A stretch of 64,000 bases of DNA from Halobacteriovorax sp. (GCA_002720865.1 PBIO01000011.1:248001-312000), one strand, 5' to 3'; positions 17,680-27,284 are shown, counted from the first letter of the stretch. The notes: generated by a model not told the origin, from the sequence alone. Made by a program: numbers and translations.

Positions 17680-18993
17680 TTACGAAGCCGTTTCGATATC
17701 TTTTTTAGCTTTTAGAGTTGATGAGGGCTTATCTGGGAACTTCTTCTCCCCTTCAATAAGCTTAGGGTTCTCTTTTCCTAAAATTGAATCATGGGTAACA
17801 AGAACTTTGGCAATCTTGTCGTTGCTTGGAATATCGTACATCACATCGAGCATAGTCTGCTCTAGGATGGCACGCAGTCCCCTGGCCCCAGTCTTCTTAG
17901 CTAATGCAATACGAGCCACTTCTTTTAGGGCCTCAGGCTCGAACTCAAGTTCGATACCGTCAAACTCAAAGAGCTTTTCGTACTGCTTAGTAATAGCGTT
18001 CTTAGGTTCAGTAAGAATTGAAACTAAGGCATCTTCATCTAGCTCTTCTAAAAGAGCATTGACAGGAAGACGTCCAATAAATTCTGGAATTAGACCAAAT
18101 TTTGATAAATCTTCTGATTCAATCCCACCTAGTTTTTCAACTACCGACTGTTCAACATCTTTATTAGTTTCTCCAACGGCAAAGCCCATAGGTCTTTTAG
18201 TCATCCTTTTTTCGATGATTTTATCAAGCCCAACAAAAGCACCTGCTACAATGAAGAGGATATTTTTTGTATTTACTTGTAAAAATTCCTGCTGAGGATG
18301 CTTGCGCCCACCTTTTGGTGGTACTGCCGCAACAGTTCCCTCTACTAATTTTAGTAGGGCCTGCTGTACACCTTCACCAGAAACATCTCTTGTAATTGAT
18401 GGGTTCTCTGATTTTCTAGCAATCTTATCGATCTCATCAATATAGATAATTCCTCTTTCTGCTCTTTCAATATCGTAATCACAGTTTTGAAGAAGGTTTA
18501 GAATAATATTCTCAACATCCTCACCAACATATCCAGCTTCAGTTAATGAAGTGGCATCAGCGATGGCGAAAGGAACATTAAGGTATTTAGCAAGAGACTG
18601 AGCGATTAATGTCTTACCAGAACCTGTTGGCCCAGCAAGAAGAATATTTGATTTTGCTAATTCAACTCCATCATCTTTTCTAGAATTTCCACTGTGGGCA
18701 ATTCTCTTATAATGATTATGAACAGCAACTGAAATAATCTTTTTAGCTCTACTTTGCCCGATCACATAAGAATCAAGATGCTCTTTAATCTCATGTGGCT
18801 TAGGTACATTATCAAGAGCCGCTTTAGACGTTGTCTTAAGAGAATCCTCATAAATGATGTCATTACAAAGTTCGATACATTCGTCACAAATATAACATCC
18901 GGGACCAGCTATCAGTTTCTTTACTTCCTTCTGTGACTTTCCACAGAAATTACAGTGAAGGGTACTTCCGTAGCTTCCTTTTTCTTTTGTCAT
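17680..18993 (-). CDS. clpX: ClpX, AAA+ unfoldase of ClpXP
   Basis: 437 residues, standard. The N-terminal zinc-binding domain has CNFC (14-17) and CDEC (36-39). The AAA+ module shows Walker [13 protein letters not shown] (about 120-131), the pore loop GYVGEDVE, Walker [11 protein letters not shown] and the IGF-type ClpP-docking region (here [12 protein letters not shown]). It recognises and unfolds tagged substrates and feeds them to ClpP. It lies 22 bases downstream of clpP on the same strand, so both are probably cotranscribed. Confidence 0.97.
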   Translation of the reverse strand: MTKEKGSYGSTLHCNFCGKSQKEVKKLIAGPGCYICDECIELCNDIIYEDSLKTTSKAALDNVPKPHEIKEHLDSYVIGQSRAKKIISVAVHNHYKRIAHSGNSRKDDGVELAKSNILLAGPTGSGKTLIAQSLAKYLNVPFAIADATSLTEAGYVGEDVENIILNLLQNCDYDIERAERGIIYIDEIDKIARKSENPSITRDVSGEGVQQALLKLVEGTVAAVPPKGGRKHPQQEFLQVNTKNILFIVAGAFVGLDKIIEKRMTKRPMGFAVGETNKDVEQSVVEKLGGIESEDLSKFGLIPEFIGRLPVNALLEELDEDALVSILTEPKNAITKQYEKLFEFDGIELEFEPEALKEVARIALAKKTGARGLRAILEQTMLDVMYDIPSNDKIAKVLVTHDSILGKENPKLIEGEKKFPDKPSSTLKAKKDIETAS

Positions 18994-19015
18994 AGTCTTC
19001 CCTTATTTTTAAATC

Positions 19016-19630
19016 TTAAGCTTTCGCTTTCTTTTCAATTTTATTATCAATTAATCCAAGTTCAATGGCCTCAGTTGGAGAGAGGTAATTATCTCTATCC
19101 GTCTCAGCAACAATCTTGTCCATCGTCATATCGATAGCAGAATGCTTGATATAGATTCCATTAAGCTGATCTTTTAGATCTTGAATCTCATTGGCCTGAA
19201 TTTGAATATCAGAACATTGTCCTCTGGCACCGCCTAATGGCTGATGGATCATAATTCGACTATGAGGAAGAGCATACCTATGCCCTGCTTCACCTGCCGT
19301 TAATAATAAAGATCCCATTGATGCTGCCATACCTAAACAATAAGTATGAACTGGGCAAGAAATGTACTGCATAATATCGTAGATCCCAAGACCTGCGTAA
19401 ACAGACCCACCTGGGCTATTAATATAAAAATGAATTGGTGCTTCAGGGTCAGATTGCTCCAGAAAAAGCATTTGTGCCACTAGTAAGTTAGCAACAGTGT
19501 CATTTACCTGGGTACCAAGGAATACAATCCTGTCTAATAAAAGACGTGAATAAATATCGTATTGTCTCTCCCCTCTGGCCGTTTGCTCAATAACAATTGG
19601 GTTAGGGATGTGCATTTTAGTATCGGTCAT
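19016..19630 (-). CDS. clpP: ClpP protease subunit
   Basis: 204 residues, full family length. Catalytic Ser104 is in GMAASMGS, His129 in MIHQPLGG, and the Asp lies in the [12 protein letters not shown] segment (about 178-180). The tetradecameric chamber works with ClpX, encoded next, and probably with ClpA encoded near 50 kb. GGAG stands 7 bases before the ATG. No trigger-factor gene precedes it in this window, unlike the common tig-clpP-clpX order. Confidence 0.97.
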   Translation of the reverse strand: MTDTKMHIPNPIVIEQTARGERQYDIYSRLLLDRIVFLGTQVNDTVANLLVAQMLFLEQSDPEAPIHFYINSPGGSVYAGLGIYDIMQYISCPVHTYCLGMAASMGSLLLTAGEAGHRYALPHSRIMIHQPLGGARGQCSDIQIQANEIQDLKDQLNGIYIKHSAIDMTMDKIVAETDRDNYLSPTEAIELGLIDNKIEKKAKA

Positions 19631-19840
19631 TAAACTTCTCCGTTCTCGAACTATTTTAAATAGGATTTACTATTTTCTTTTCGGGTACTTAGACCCAAAT
19701 CTTTAGTAACAAATCATACGGATTCTAGGAATTTTAAACAAGGTCCTAAGGGCCGTAATCCTGCGTAAAAAGGCCATATGAGTCATTCCTGACAATTTAG
19801 GACAATTGAAGCGATGTCTAAAATGATGACGTGCCGGGGG

Positions 19841-19869
19841 TTGAAATTGTCCCTGATAAGCCTTATCTT
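19841..19869 (+). promoter_or_regulatory. Probable promoter of the peroxiredoxin gene
   Basis: TTGAAA (19841-19846) and TATCTT (19864-19869) are spaced by 17 bases, about 53 bases upstream of the ATG. The GACAATT/AATTGTC dyad (19801-19807 and 19845-19851) and a nearby GACAATT direct repeat flank the -35 and could bind a regulator; this is inference. Confidence 0.45.
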
Positions 19870-19921
19870 TTCCCGAACTGAAATAAGACAAATTAAGCCT
19901 GTTTTAACAGAGGAGAATACT

Positions 19922-20527
19922 ATGTCAGAAAAAACGTACCCAACGAGACTTGTAGGTAACCCAGCACCTGATTTTAAAGCTGATGCCCTAGTTCAAGGTG
20001 ATTTTAAAAACCTTTCTCTTGCCGATTATAAAGGTAAGTGGAAACTACTTTTCTTTTACCCACTAGATTTTACTTTTGTATGTCCTACAGAGATTACAGC
20101 TTTCAACGATGCATCTGAAAAATTTGCAGCTCTTAACTGCCAAGTAATCGGTTGTTCAGTTGATTCAAAATTTTCTCATTTAGCGTGGAGCAAGCAACCA
20201 AGAAACCAAGGTGGACTTGGAGAGCTTCAGATCCCTCTACTTGCTGACATGACAAAAGAAATTGCTAAGGACTACGGAGTTCTTCTTGAAGGTGGCGGTG
20301 TTGCTCTTCGTGGAACTTTCCTAATCGACGACAATGATATTATTCAACATTCTTCAATCAACCAACTAGGTGTTGGTCGTAATGTTGATGAGTACCTAAG
20401 ACTTGTAGAAGCATTCCAGTACACAGCTAAGCACGGAGAAGTTTGTCCTGCAGGTTGGACTAATGGTGCCGACACAATGAAGCCAGATCCAACTGGTTCT
20501 CAAGAGTACTTTGGTAAAATTAAGTAA
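19922..20527 (+). CDS. Typical 2-Cys peroxiredoxin (AhpC/Prx1 type)
   Basis: 201 residues from the ATG at 19922, chosen because it follows GAGGAG at good spacing and starts the conserved fold; an upstream in-frame start adds 36 unlike residues. It reduces hydrogen peroxide and organic peroxides in the cytoplasm. Peroxidatic Cys54 is in DFTFVCPTE, with Thr51 before it; resolving Cys175 is in GEVCPAGW. The [12 protein letters not shown] segment and the C-terminal tail ending in a YFGKIK helix match the Prx1/AhpC group that is sensitive to over-oxidation. No AhpF-type reductase is next to it, so thioredoxin is the likely reductant. Confidence 0.95.
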   Translation: MSEKTYPTRLVGNPAPDFKADALVQGDFKNLSLADYKGKWKLLFFYPLDFTFVCPTEITAFNDASEKFAALNCQVIGCSVDSKFSHLAWSKQPRNQGGLGELQIPLLADMTKEIAKDYGVLLEGGGVALRGTFLIDDNDIIQHSSINQLGVGRNVDEYLRLVEAFQYTAKHGEVCPAGWTNGADTMKPDPTGSQEYFGKIK

Positions 20528-20561
20528 TTTTACTCAAAACTAAATTGAGTTAATATATAAG

Positions 20562-20583
20562 GGGCGCTTTATGCGCCCTTTAT
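20562..20583 (+). terminator. Terminator of the peroxiredoxin gene
   Basis: GGGCGC (20562-20567) pairs with GCGCCC (20573-20578), loop TTTAT, followed by TTTATT. It ends 15 bases before the GTG start of the DedA gene. Confidence 0.8.
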
Positions 20584-20597
20584 TATTGGAGTTACGA

Positions 20598-21206
20598 GTG
20601 GAAGCAGCCCTAGAATACATAAACGCAAATGCAGCTAATGCACCCTATATTATCTTTGGATTATTACTTTTGGCTGGATTTAATGTTCCTGTGTCTGAAG
20701 ACATTATGCTATTCACCTCTGCTCTCCTCGCGGCCAAGAATCCAGAGCTTCTTTACCCTCTCTTTATTGCCGTATTTGCTGGTGCGTATTTAAGCGACGT
20801 AATTTGTTATGCTTTTATGGGACGCTTTTTAGGTGAGAAAATTTTTAAGATTAAATTTTTTAAATCCATGGCCCCGCCGGAAAAAATCGCAAAAGTAACT
20901 GAGTTTTATGAGAAGTACGGAATCATAACTTTGATACTAGGTAGGTTTATTCCATTTGGTGTTAGAAACGCCCTATTCCTAACCGCAGGACTTGGAAAAA
21001 TGAATGCACTTAAGTTCTGCATTTCTGACTTCATCGCTTGTACTATTTCTTGCTTGAGCTTCTTCTCTTTATACTACTACTTTGGAGAATCAGTAATTGA
21101 GTACGTAAAGAAGTTTAATTTGATAATTTTTGCTGTTGCTATTGTTGGCGGGATAATCTTTTTTATCAGAAATAGAAAAAAGAAAATTGCTGCAAATAAT
21201 CTCTAA
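20598..21206 (+). CDS. DedA-family membrane protein
   Basis: About 202 residues from the GTG at 20598, which has GGAG 6-7 bases before it. An ATG at 20571 is in frame but lies inside the terminator hairpin of the preceding gene, so I reject it. The protein has four to five hydrophobic segments and the family motifs NVPVSEDIMLF near the start and GRFIPFGVRNALFLTAG in the middle (the F/YxRxxxPxxR-type loop). DedA/VTT proteins act in the inner membrane as lipid scramblases or in proton-dependent envelope homeostasis. A specific substrate cannot be told. Confidence 0.9.
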   Translation: MEAALEYINANAANAPYIIFGLLLLAGFNVPVSEDIMLFTSALLAAKNPELLYPLFIAVFAGAYLSDVICYAFMGRFLGEKIFKIKFFKSMAPPEKIAKVTEFYEKYGIITLILGRFIPFGVRNALFLTAGLGKMNALKFCISDFIACTISCLSFFSLYYYFGESVIEYVKKFNLIIFAVAIVGGIIFFIRNRKKKIAANNL

Positions 21207-21308
21207 GGTATCAATATTCCTCATTTAAATAATTTTTGTGAAATTTACGATATTTCTGTATATTGTAGCTAAATCTCATTAAAACTAGGACTATCTAGAG
21301 GAGTGAAT

Positions 21309-21644
21309 ATGAAGTCGATTATTCTAATCATTGCATTTTTAATAAGCACTAACACATTTGCAGCCAATGTTTCAGATACCTTTAAACGAACTAACCTTGA
21401 AATGCTTGCTCTTATGTTGACCGTTATCGAACCTGATGAAGCAATTCAAGGGATTAATAGCGTTGCCTTCAAAGCAATCAAACCAAGCACGATAAATGTT
21501 TCTATTTCTCATCACGCGGAATTCAAGGATTCTGAGATTGAGGAACTTAAAAGCGAATATAAAGAAGAAGTTGCTGACATGGCCAGAATTATGGGTCTCT
21601 CAGGATACAAGACACAGGTTAATTTCAAGTTTTCTAAAAATTAA
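21309..21644 (+). CDS. Small exported protein
   Basis: 111 residues from the ATG at 21309, chosen over a GTG two codons upstream because GAGGAG lies 6 bases before it. A signal peptide (MKSIILIIAFLISTNTFAA) leads to a short mature region with charged residues and no motif that I recognise. It has no cysteine in the mature part. It forms its own unit with a strong terminator directly after. Confidence 0.72.
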   Translation: MKSIILIIAFLISTNTFAANVSDTFKRTNLEMLALMLTVIEPDEAIQGINSVAFKAIKPSTINVSISHHAEFKDSEIEELKSEYKEEVADMARIMGLSGYKTQVNFKFSKN

Positions 21645-21652
21645 TGGTAGCT

Positions 21653-21688
21653 AAGGATAAGTGAACCTCACTTATCCTTAATTTTTTT
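21653..21688. terminator. Perfect 12-bp stem terminator shared by convergent genes
   Basis: AAGGATAAGTGA (21653-21664) is exactly complementary to TCACTTATCCTT (21668-21679) around a 3-base loop, followed by a long T run on the plus strand. The right arm is also the last four codons, with stop, of the convergent minus-strand gene, so the hairpin is partly coding. Confidence 0.8.
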
Positions 21689-22354
21689 TAGCTTCCAGGA
21701 AATTGTATAATCTGGAGGACAGGCACCAAACTTAAAGTCATTTTCAAAATCATTTAAGTATTCAAACTTACTCTTATCATTTTTTTCCTCTTCCTCTTCA
21801 TCAAAATCATGAGCCTCAGATGAATTTAAAAATAAAAAATAAGATCCTTCCAACTGCCCTATTTCCAAGCGAACTTTTTCTGGTTTGTTGATTTCAAAAA
21901 TAGCTCCTTCCCTTATAAAAAACTCTTGGTCATAGGAAAAATCAGTTTCAAAGATATTTTTACTTAAATGACAATTATTGGGTTCTAAATGAAAAATTTT
22001 CTTATCTTCAAGCCAGAGATTTCCATGCTGATGAAACTTAACATCATACAAATATTCAACCTGACAGCTCTTGGTATCGATGCTCAGTTTTAAAACAGAT
22101 GGTCCAACTTCAATTTGGCGTGACTGCAAATCATCAAAGTCAAGGAATGAAATTGCATAGAACGGAGTATTCACCGATTGATAGTAGCTATATACATCGT
22201 CCCCCATAACTTCATGTTTTCCATTTTTTAGGCAGCCAGTCTCTACGATTTCGTAGCGACCTTCAGGAAGAGTGGTTGTATTTCTTCGACTCGCAACAAC
22301 AACAGTTATCACGCTTAAAATTATAAAAATAAAAAAAACAACCGGTTTTGCCAA
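21668..22354 (-). CDS. Membrane-anchored protein of unknown function
   Basis: 228 residues starting at a TTG with AGGA upstream and only 3 bases after the stop of the previous minus-strand gene, so the two are likely translated together. One N-terminal hydrophobic segment (about 4-21) anchors it. The rest is acidic and beta-rich with several Cys. An acidic run (DEEEEEKND) is near the C-terminus. I recognise no family. Confidence 0.65.
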   Translation of the reverse strand: MAKPVVFFIFIILSVITVVVASRRNTTTLPEGRYEIVETGCLKNGKHEVMGDDVYSYYQSVNTPFYAISFLDFDDLQSRQIEVGPSVLKLSIDTKSCQVEYLYDVKFHQHGNLWLEDKKIFHLEPNNCHLSKNIFETDFSYDQEFFIREGAIFEINKPEKVRLEIGQLEGSYFLFLNSSEAHDFDEEEEEKNDKSKFEYLNDFENDFKFGACPPDYTISWKLKKIKDK

Positions 22355-22357
22355 AAG

Positions 22358-23179
22358 CTATTCCTTTGAAAGAAGCTCTATGATTCTTTCATATTTTTTT
22401 ACATTTCTTCTATAGAAGTACTCACCATCAAAATACAGTTTATTCTTTTTAGACTCGAGTTCAGCTTTCCCCTTAAGCGCAAACTTAAGAGCATCCATTT
22501 CCTTGAAAAAACCAGTGCTAATTTTCCTCTTATGGTCTACCTTATTATTTAATAAGAAACTAACTGCCTCGAGATCCCCAAAATAACTCGATATCATAAC
22601 CGGAGTAACATCATATTTTTGATCTGGAAGGTCTATCTCAACGTCTAAGTTTAATAATATTTTATAGAGAGACTTGGAGCTAAAAAGGTATCGGAATTCC
22701 AATTCTTTATTTTCAAAAAATGTAAAGAGATTACCGGCGGCATAATGGGTTAGCAAAAATCCATTTTCATCAAACTCTTTTAGGGTAGCAATTGGTCTAA
22801 TTAACTTTTTAAGAATCCTTTGAACAATATAAGTTTCTCTATCCACGCTAATTTTTATGACTGAGTTAATGGCCTCTTTAGAGAAGAGATAAGAAAAACG
22901 TTTTTTTGTACTTAGAAAGTCTATAAAGTCTTCAATTTTGTCTATTTTAACATATTTATAAGAGTTAACTACCGCATACAGTGCCTTCTTATCTACTTTC
23001 TCAGGAAGGCCCAATTCAACTAATTTCTTAGCTAAAGAGAATTGCCCAGTCTCTATAAGATTAAACAAGTAGTTTTCTGCTTCTAATTGCAGTCGAGGAG
23101 TATTAACCAGTCCGGCTCCCAAAAATGAACCTAGGCAAAAAAATAAAATAATCTTTTTCAGGAGAATGAAATTAAACAA
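22358..23179 (-). CDS. Exported ankyrin-like protein
   Basis: 273 residues from a TTG start with a weak AAGG site. The N-terminal segment (LKKIILFFCLGSFLGAGLV) is a signal peptide or anchor. The segment DVTPVMISSYFGDLEAVSFLLNN (about 200-222) matches the core of an ankyrin repeat; the rest may hold further, degenerate repeats with spacing near 33 residues (for example YAAGNLF). It probably makes protein contacts in the envelope. It is the upstream partner of the TTG-started membrane gene and divergent from the cytochrome/DUF1553 gene. Confidence 0.65.
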   Translation of the reverse strand: MFNFILLKKIILFFCLGSFLGAGLVNTPRLQLEAENYLFNLIETGQFSLAKKLVELGLPEKVDKKALYAVVNSYKYVKIDKIEDFIDFLSTKKRFSYLFSKEAINSVIKISVDRETYIVQRILKKLIRPIATLKEFDENGFLLTHYAAGNLFTFFENKELEFRYLFSSKSLYKILLNLDVEIDLPDQKYDVTPVMISSYFGDLEAVSFLLNNKVDHKRKISTGFFKEMDALKFALKGKAELESKKNKLYFDGEYFYRRNVKKYERIIELLSKE

Positions 23180-23343
23180 CTACTAAGCCTTCTTTTAATT
23201 AATGCTGTACTAGATAATTTTATAGGGAAAAGATAGTTCCATAAAGAACTATAACCTCCATGCGCAGCATTATAAAATTACCAAATAAGGCGCTGATTCA
23301 CTTGCTCTTCCCTTCTCCTTGAAAGATAATTTTTTTGACCTAA

Positions 23344-25926
23344 ATGACAAATTTTTTAAAGCTTTTACATCCTCTTTTTGTTCACTTTCCAATCGCCATA
23401 AGCGTGATTTTAGCAGTCATTATTTTAAATAAAAGACTAAGAGAAAAGTTTTTCTTTGAACTACAAGTTATTAACTTTCTTTTTATATTAGTAACTGCCA
23501 TAAGTGGCTACTTCTACCTAGGAACAATTGACTACTCCGCCCCTCAATTGCTCGAACATAAACTTACATCCTACTACCTTCTTCCGATTATTCTTGTTTT
23601 TACCGTTCTTCTCTACTTCAAAGAAGAATTTAGAAAGAATCCAATTATTGTCATACTTGGCACCTGGATTCAATTTCTAATAATTGGATATATTTCCTTC
23701 TTAGGAGCAACTTCTCATTACGGAAATTTTTTCACAAACAAAAAACTGAAACTCCCGTCAAAGAAGTTTCACCATAGTAATGCTTCGATAAAACACCTCG
23801 AAGAGAAAGTTATGCCCATCTTAAGACATCGATGCCTTAAATGCCATAACAGCAAAACCCCCTCGAAAGAACTACGCATGGATAATTCGATCCAATTTCT
23901 TATAGACCTTCAACGAAAAAACTTAATCTCAAACTGTAATAAAAATGAAAGTGAGTTTTATAAAAGATTAACTAGACATGATGACTCTAAAAAGATGATG
24001 CCATTAAATAGAGGACCACTTTCGGAACACGAAATCAAGATAATTGGAGATTGGTTAGACCAAACCTGTGAACTCCCAAAAGATCTCTATAAGTCCCTAG
24101 ATCATTGGAGCTTTAAAAAAGTTATAAAACCAAAGATTGAAAAAAGATCAAAGTCTCTTAATCCGATTGACTACTTTTTAAAAACTCAAAATATAGAATC
24201 GGCCTCGGAGGACTTAATCAAGAGAAGAATCTACTCAAGCCTTACTGGACTAGTCTATGTCGAGAAGAAAAAGAAAAAGGAAAAGGTTGAGCAAGTTATA
24301 AAAAATGCACTAGACTCGCAGCATTTTGGTGAGAGGATCGCAAGCTATTGGTTAAGACTGCATCGATACGCGGATACCATAGGCGGAGATCAAGATTCTT
24401 ACCGCTTAGGCTCATTTCAGTATCGAGATTATATTATTAAGGCTTTCAATAAAGATACCGGTTTAAACAATATAATCTTTAACCAACTAGCTGCCGACCA
24501 GGTTCATCAAAGAGAGGAAGAAAGCCTACATGCCACAGGCTTTCACCTCGTAGGAGAAATTGACCCGGAAGAAGCAGGGAAAGACTTAGTACCGACTAAG
24601 CTAACCTACTCTGACGATGTCCTTGGAACCACTTTTGCTATTAATTTAGGGCTAGATACCCGCTGTGCCAGATGCCACGATCACCGATCTAACCCAATTA
24701 CTCAAAAACAGTATTATCAACTATCAATTCCATTTCTATCGGTGAAAGACGACTATTTCTCATTACAAAGGTTTGAGGAGGATGAAAAAGAACTTTCTCT
24801 TCTTGAGTCACAATATAAAGAGAAAGATTTAAAAAAATATATTCTTGAAACTCAAAAATTCTTTTCAAAGAGAAGAAGTATTTCACTGAAAAATGAAAAG
24901 GATATATCTGAAACGTTCATCAGAGTTAGAGGCGAACCTTTTCGGCATGGAGAAAGTGTTAAATTTGCATTACCGGATTTTTATAAAGGTGATAAAACAA
25001 ATTTAGATTTCTGGAAGGAATACCTTCAAAAAAACAAAGGGCTAATTTCTACGAATAATAGCCACAGGGCGGTTCTAGGTGAATGGATCATTAATGAGCA
25101 ATTTGGAGTTGGACTACATACTGCCCGAAATTTAGTTAATCATTTTTGGGCGCTTTTCTTTGGTAGGTATTTAATAGAGAACCCTGGAGATCAGAACTTT
25201 AACTCTAAAGAGCCTAAAAATAGTAAGCTTCTAAATTATTTGGCTCATTACTTAATTGAGAATAATTGGTCAGCCAAAAAGTTAAGCAAACTTATAGTAA
25301 GTAGTAATGCCTTTCAAGCAAAGTCTACCGGATATAATAAATTAGAATTCAATACCTATAAATTTTTCAAAGCCGTACCAAAGTTTCCTGGAGAAATAAG
25401 AGATCAAATTTTACAGCTTTCGGGGCAGTTAGTTTACCAATCTTTTGGTCCCGGAATTCAAGGAAAGATCTCAGAAGAATTAATGCAACAAATTAGTAAT
25501 GATTTTTGGAAAGAAGTTTATTCAAAAAAAGAAGAGTTCAAAAAATCTATCTACTTATTTAAAAAACGTTCTCTAATCAATCCTCAGCTCTACTTTATTG
25601 AAGATAGAATTAGTGCTCTTCCAAGGCTAGGGTCAGATAAACCTCGAATCAATGACGAAATCAGTTTCTTTATCAATTCAGACCTTGTTAAAAATGCCGC
25701 CCATTCTGTTTCTAAGAAATTAATTCTTGAAAAAAGAGAATACGAGGAACAGTATTTCCATCAAGCTTTCTTGAAAATACTAGGAAGAAAGCCAAATGAG
25801 GAAGAAGTCGACAGTATTCAAGCATATATAAAAAACATAAAAATTAATAAAAAATCTATTGAAAGAGTACTTTCAAGTTTTTGTCAGTCTATGTTTAGTT
25901 TAAATGAGTTTAGATATATTCATTAA
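23344..25926 (+). CDS. Planctomycete-type cytochrome/DUF1549/DUF1553 protein with membrane N-terminus
   Basis: 860 residues. Residues 1-125 contain four hydrophobic segments opening with HPLFVHFPIAISV, like the DUF2231 membrane domain. CLKCH (164-168) marks a PSCyt1-type cytochrome domain. Then come a DUF1549-type region with RLHRYADTIGGDQD (about 339-352) and RCARCHDHRSNPIT (440-453, a second CxxCH), and a C-terminal DUF1553 region with NHFWALFFGRYL and FQAKS. This architecture is common in Planctomycetes and Verrucomicrobia; its function is not well known. It would sit in the inner membrane with the haem parts outside. It starts without a good ribosome site and is followed 8 bases later by the DUF1501 gene. 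Confidence 0.87.
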   Translation: MTNFLKLLHPLFVHFPIAISVILAVIILNKRLREKFFFELQVINFLFILVTAISGYFYLGTIDYSAPQLLEHKLTSYYLLPIILVFTVLLYFKEEFRKNPIIVILGTWIQFLIIGYISFLGATSHYGNFFTNKKLKLPSKKFHHSNASIKHLEEKVMPILRHRCLKCHNSKTPSKELRMDNSIQFLIDLQRKNLISNCNKNESEFYKRLTRHDDSKKMMPLNRGPLSEHEIKIIGDWLDQTCELPKDLYKSLDHWSFKKVIKPKIEKRSKSLNPIDYFLKTQNIESASEDLIKRRIYSSLTGLVYVEKKKKKEKVEQVIKNALDSQHFGERIASYWLRLHRYADTIGGDQDSYRLGSFQYRDYIIKAFNKDTGLNNIIFNQLAADQVHQREEESLHATGFHLVGEIDPEEAGKDLVPTKLTYSDDVLGTTFAINLGLDTRCARCHDHRSNPITQKQYYQLSIPFLSVKDDYFSLQRFEEDEKELSLLESQYKEKDLKKYILETQKFFSKRRSISLKNEKDISETFIRVRGEPFRHGESVKFALPDFYKGDKTNLDFWKEYLQKNKGLISTNNSHRAVLGEWIINEQFGVGLHTARNLVNHFWALFFGRYLIENPGDQNFNSKEPKNSKLLNYLAHYLIENNWSAKKLSKLIVSSNAFQAKSTGYNKLEFNTYKFFKAVPKFPGEIRDQILQLSGQLVYQSFGPGIQGKISEELMQQISNDFWKEVYSKKEEFKKSIYLFKKRSLINPQLYFIEDRISALPRLGSDKPRINDEISFFINSDLVKNAAHSVSKKLILEKREYEEQYFHQAFLKILGRKPNEEEVDSIQAYIKNIKINKKSIERVLSSFCQSMFSLNEFRYIH

Positions 25927-25934
25927 AGGGTAAA

Positions 25935-27284
25935 ATGATTAATAGAAGAGATTTTATTAGATACAGCTCTATTGGCATGACTGCTAGTCTAAGCGGATGT
26001 CTCCCGGGAATTGATGGCTTATTTACTAAAAACAAAAATTTGAAGAATATAGTCTTTTTAACGATGAATGGTGGCTTATCCCAAATGGAATCATTTGATT
26101 ATAAGCCAGAACTGATTAAAAGCGATGGTAAGAGTATCTATTTACCAGAAAGTGAAAATCCCTATAGCTCAATTATCAAGCCTAGAACTAGCTTTAAACA
26201 ATATGGTGACTCTGGTGCTTGGATTAGCTCAGCTTTCCCTGAACTATCAACGATTGCCGATAAGCTAACTTTCATAAAATCCTGTAAGACCTTTTCTTTG
26301 TCTCACTTTCCTGCTTCAAGGTATCTTTTCACGGGCTCAGCAGTTCCTGATCAGCCATCAATTCTCTCTTGGCTAGGCCATCTCTTAAGCCCTAAGCCTA
26401 AAGATTTACCTGCCTCTATTTCAATGTATGATAGTAATAGGCCATTCCCTCCATTTAGCGATGGAATGATGAAGAATATTTTTTTACCAGATTCAGCAAA
26501 GGGTTATCTTTTAAAGCATAGTGTAATTGAAATGTTAAAATCGTCTGAAATTACCGACCCTTATGAGCTAAAGTCAATTCGCTTAATCAATCAGCTAAAT
26601 AAAAAAGGCCCTTTAAGGAGTCATAATGAAAGCATTGAAAGAGCAGCTGCTTTTGATCGATATAGTTCTTTTAAGAACTCAATACAAAGCACAGTAGATT
26701 TTGAAAAAGAGCCTGAATATATTAAAAAGCAATATGGCTTAAATGACCCTAGTTCATCCTCCATGGCCAAAAGGTTAATCACAGCGAGAAATCTCCTAGA
26801 GTCAGGAGTTAAGGTTATAAATATTAACTCAGGTGGATTTGGAATGTTTGGATGGGATGCCCATCACTCATTTGATAGTTTTTTTGATATTGCTAAAGAG
26901 GTAGATAGGCCCATCACCGGATTTATCAACGACCTAGAACAAAGAGGCTTGCTTGATTCAACATTAGTAGTTTTTTGGACTGAATTCGGAAGATTGCCCT
27001 CCGTCGAATCTTTGGATCCCAGTGATAATAAAAAAGGAAGAGACCATAACCCCAATGCCTTCACTATTTGGCTTGCTGGAGGTGGTATTAGTCCTGGAAA
27101 ATCAATAGGAACCACTGATGAGCTCGCCTATAAGGCCGTGGAGGATGTTTATTCTATTCATGATATTCACCACACAATTTTTAAGCTCGTGGGTATTGAT
27201 TTAAATGATCTGAACTACTGGCATGAGGGAAAATTAAAAACCTACTTCAAACAAAGAACGAGAATGATAAAAGGGCTGATTTAA
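25935..27284 (+). CDS. DUF1501 family exported protein (Tat signal)
   Basis: 449 residues. NRRDFIRYSS gives a twin-arginine signal (Arg4-Arg5), followed by SLSGC (Cys22), a lipobox, so it may be a Tat-exported lipoprotein. The body has the DUF1501 sulfatase/alkaline-phosphatase-like layout: MNGGLSQMESFDYKP near the start, SLSHFPASRYLFTG in the middle and WTEFGRLPSVES with GRDHNPNAFTIW toward the end. It pairs with the preceding cytochrome gene, as these two families usually do. Reaction and substrate are unknown. AGGG precedes the ATG. Confidence 0.87.
   Translation: MINRRDFIRYSSIGMTASLSGCLPGIDGLFTKNKNLKNIVFLTMNGGLSQMESFDYKPELIKSDGKSIYLPESENPYSSIIKPRTSFKQYGDSGAWISSAFPELSTIADKLTFIKSCKTFSLSHFPASRYLFTGSAVPDQPSILSWLGHLLSPKPKDLPASISMYDSNRPFPPFSDGMMKNIFLPDSAKGYLLKHSVIEMLKSSEITDPYELKSIRLINQLNKKGPLRSHNESIERAAAFDRYSSFKNSIQSTVDFEKEPEYIKKQYGLNDPSSSSMAKRLITARNLLESGVKVININSGGFGMFGWDAHHSFDSFFDIAKEVDRPITGFINDLEQRGLLDSTLVVFWTEFGRLPSVESLDPSDNKKGRDHNPNAFTIWLAGGGISPGKSIGTTDELAYKAVEDVYSIHDIHHTIFKLVGIDLNDLNYWHEGKLKTYFKQRTRMIKGLI

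Noticed and set aside
17642-18295. Long plus-strand open frame across clpX
   Set aside because: It overlaps clpX almost entirely, and clpX is well supported by motifs and a ribosome site.
19703-19891. Minus-strand 62-codon frame before the peroxiredoxin gene
   Set aside because: It covers the peroxiredoxin promoter region, has no ribosome site, and looks like chance.
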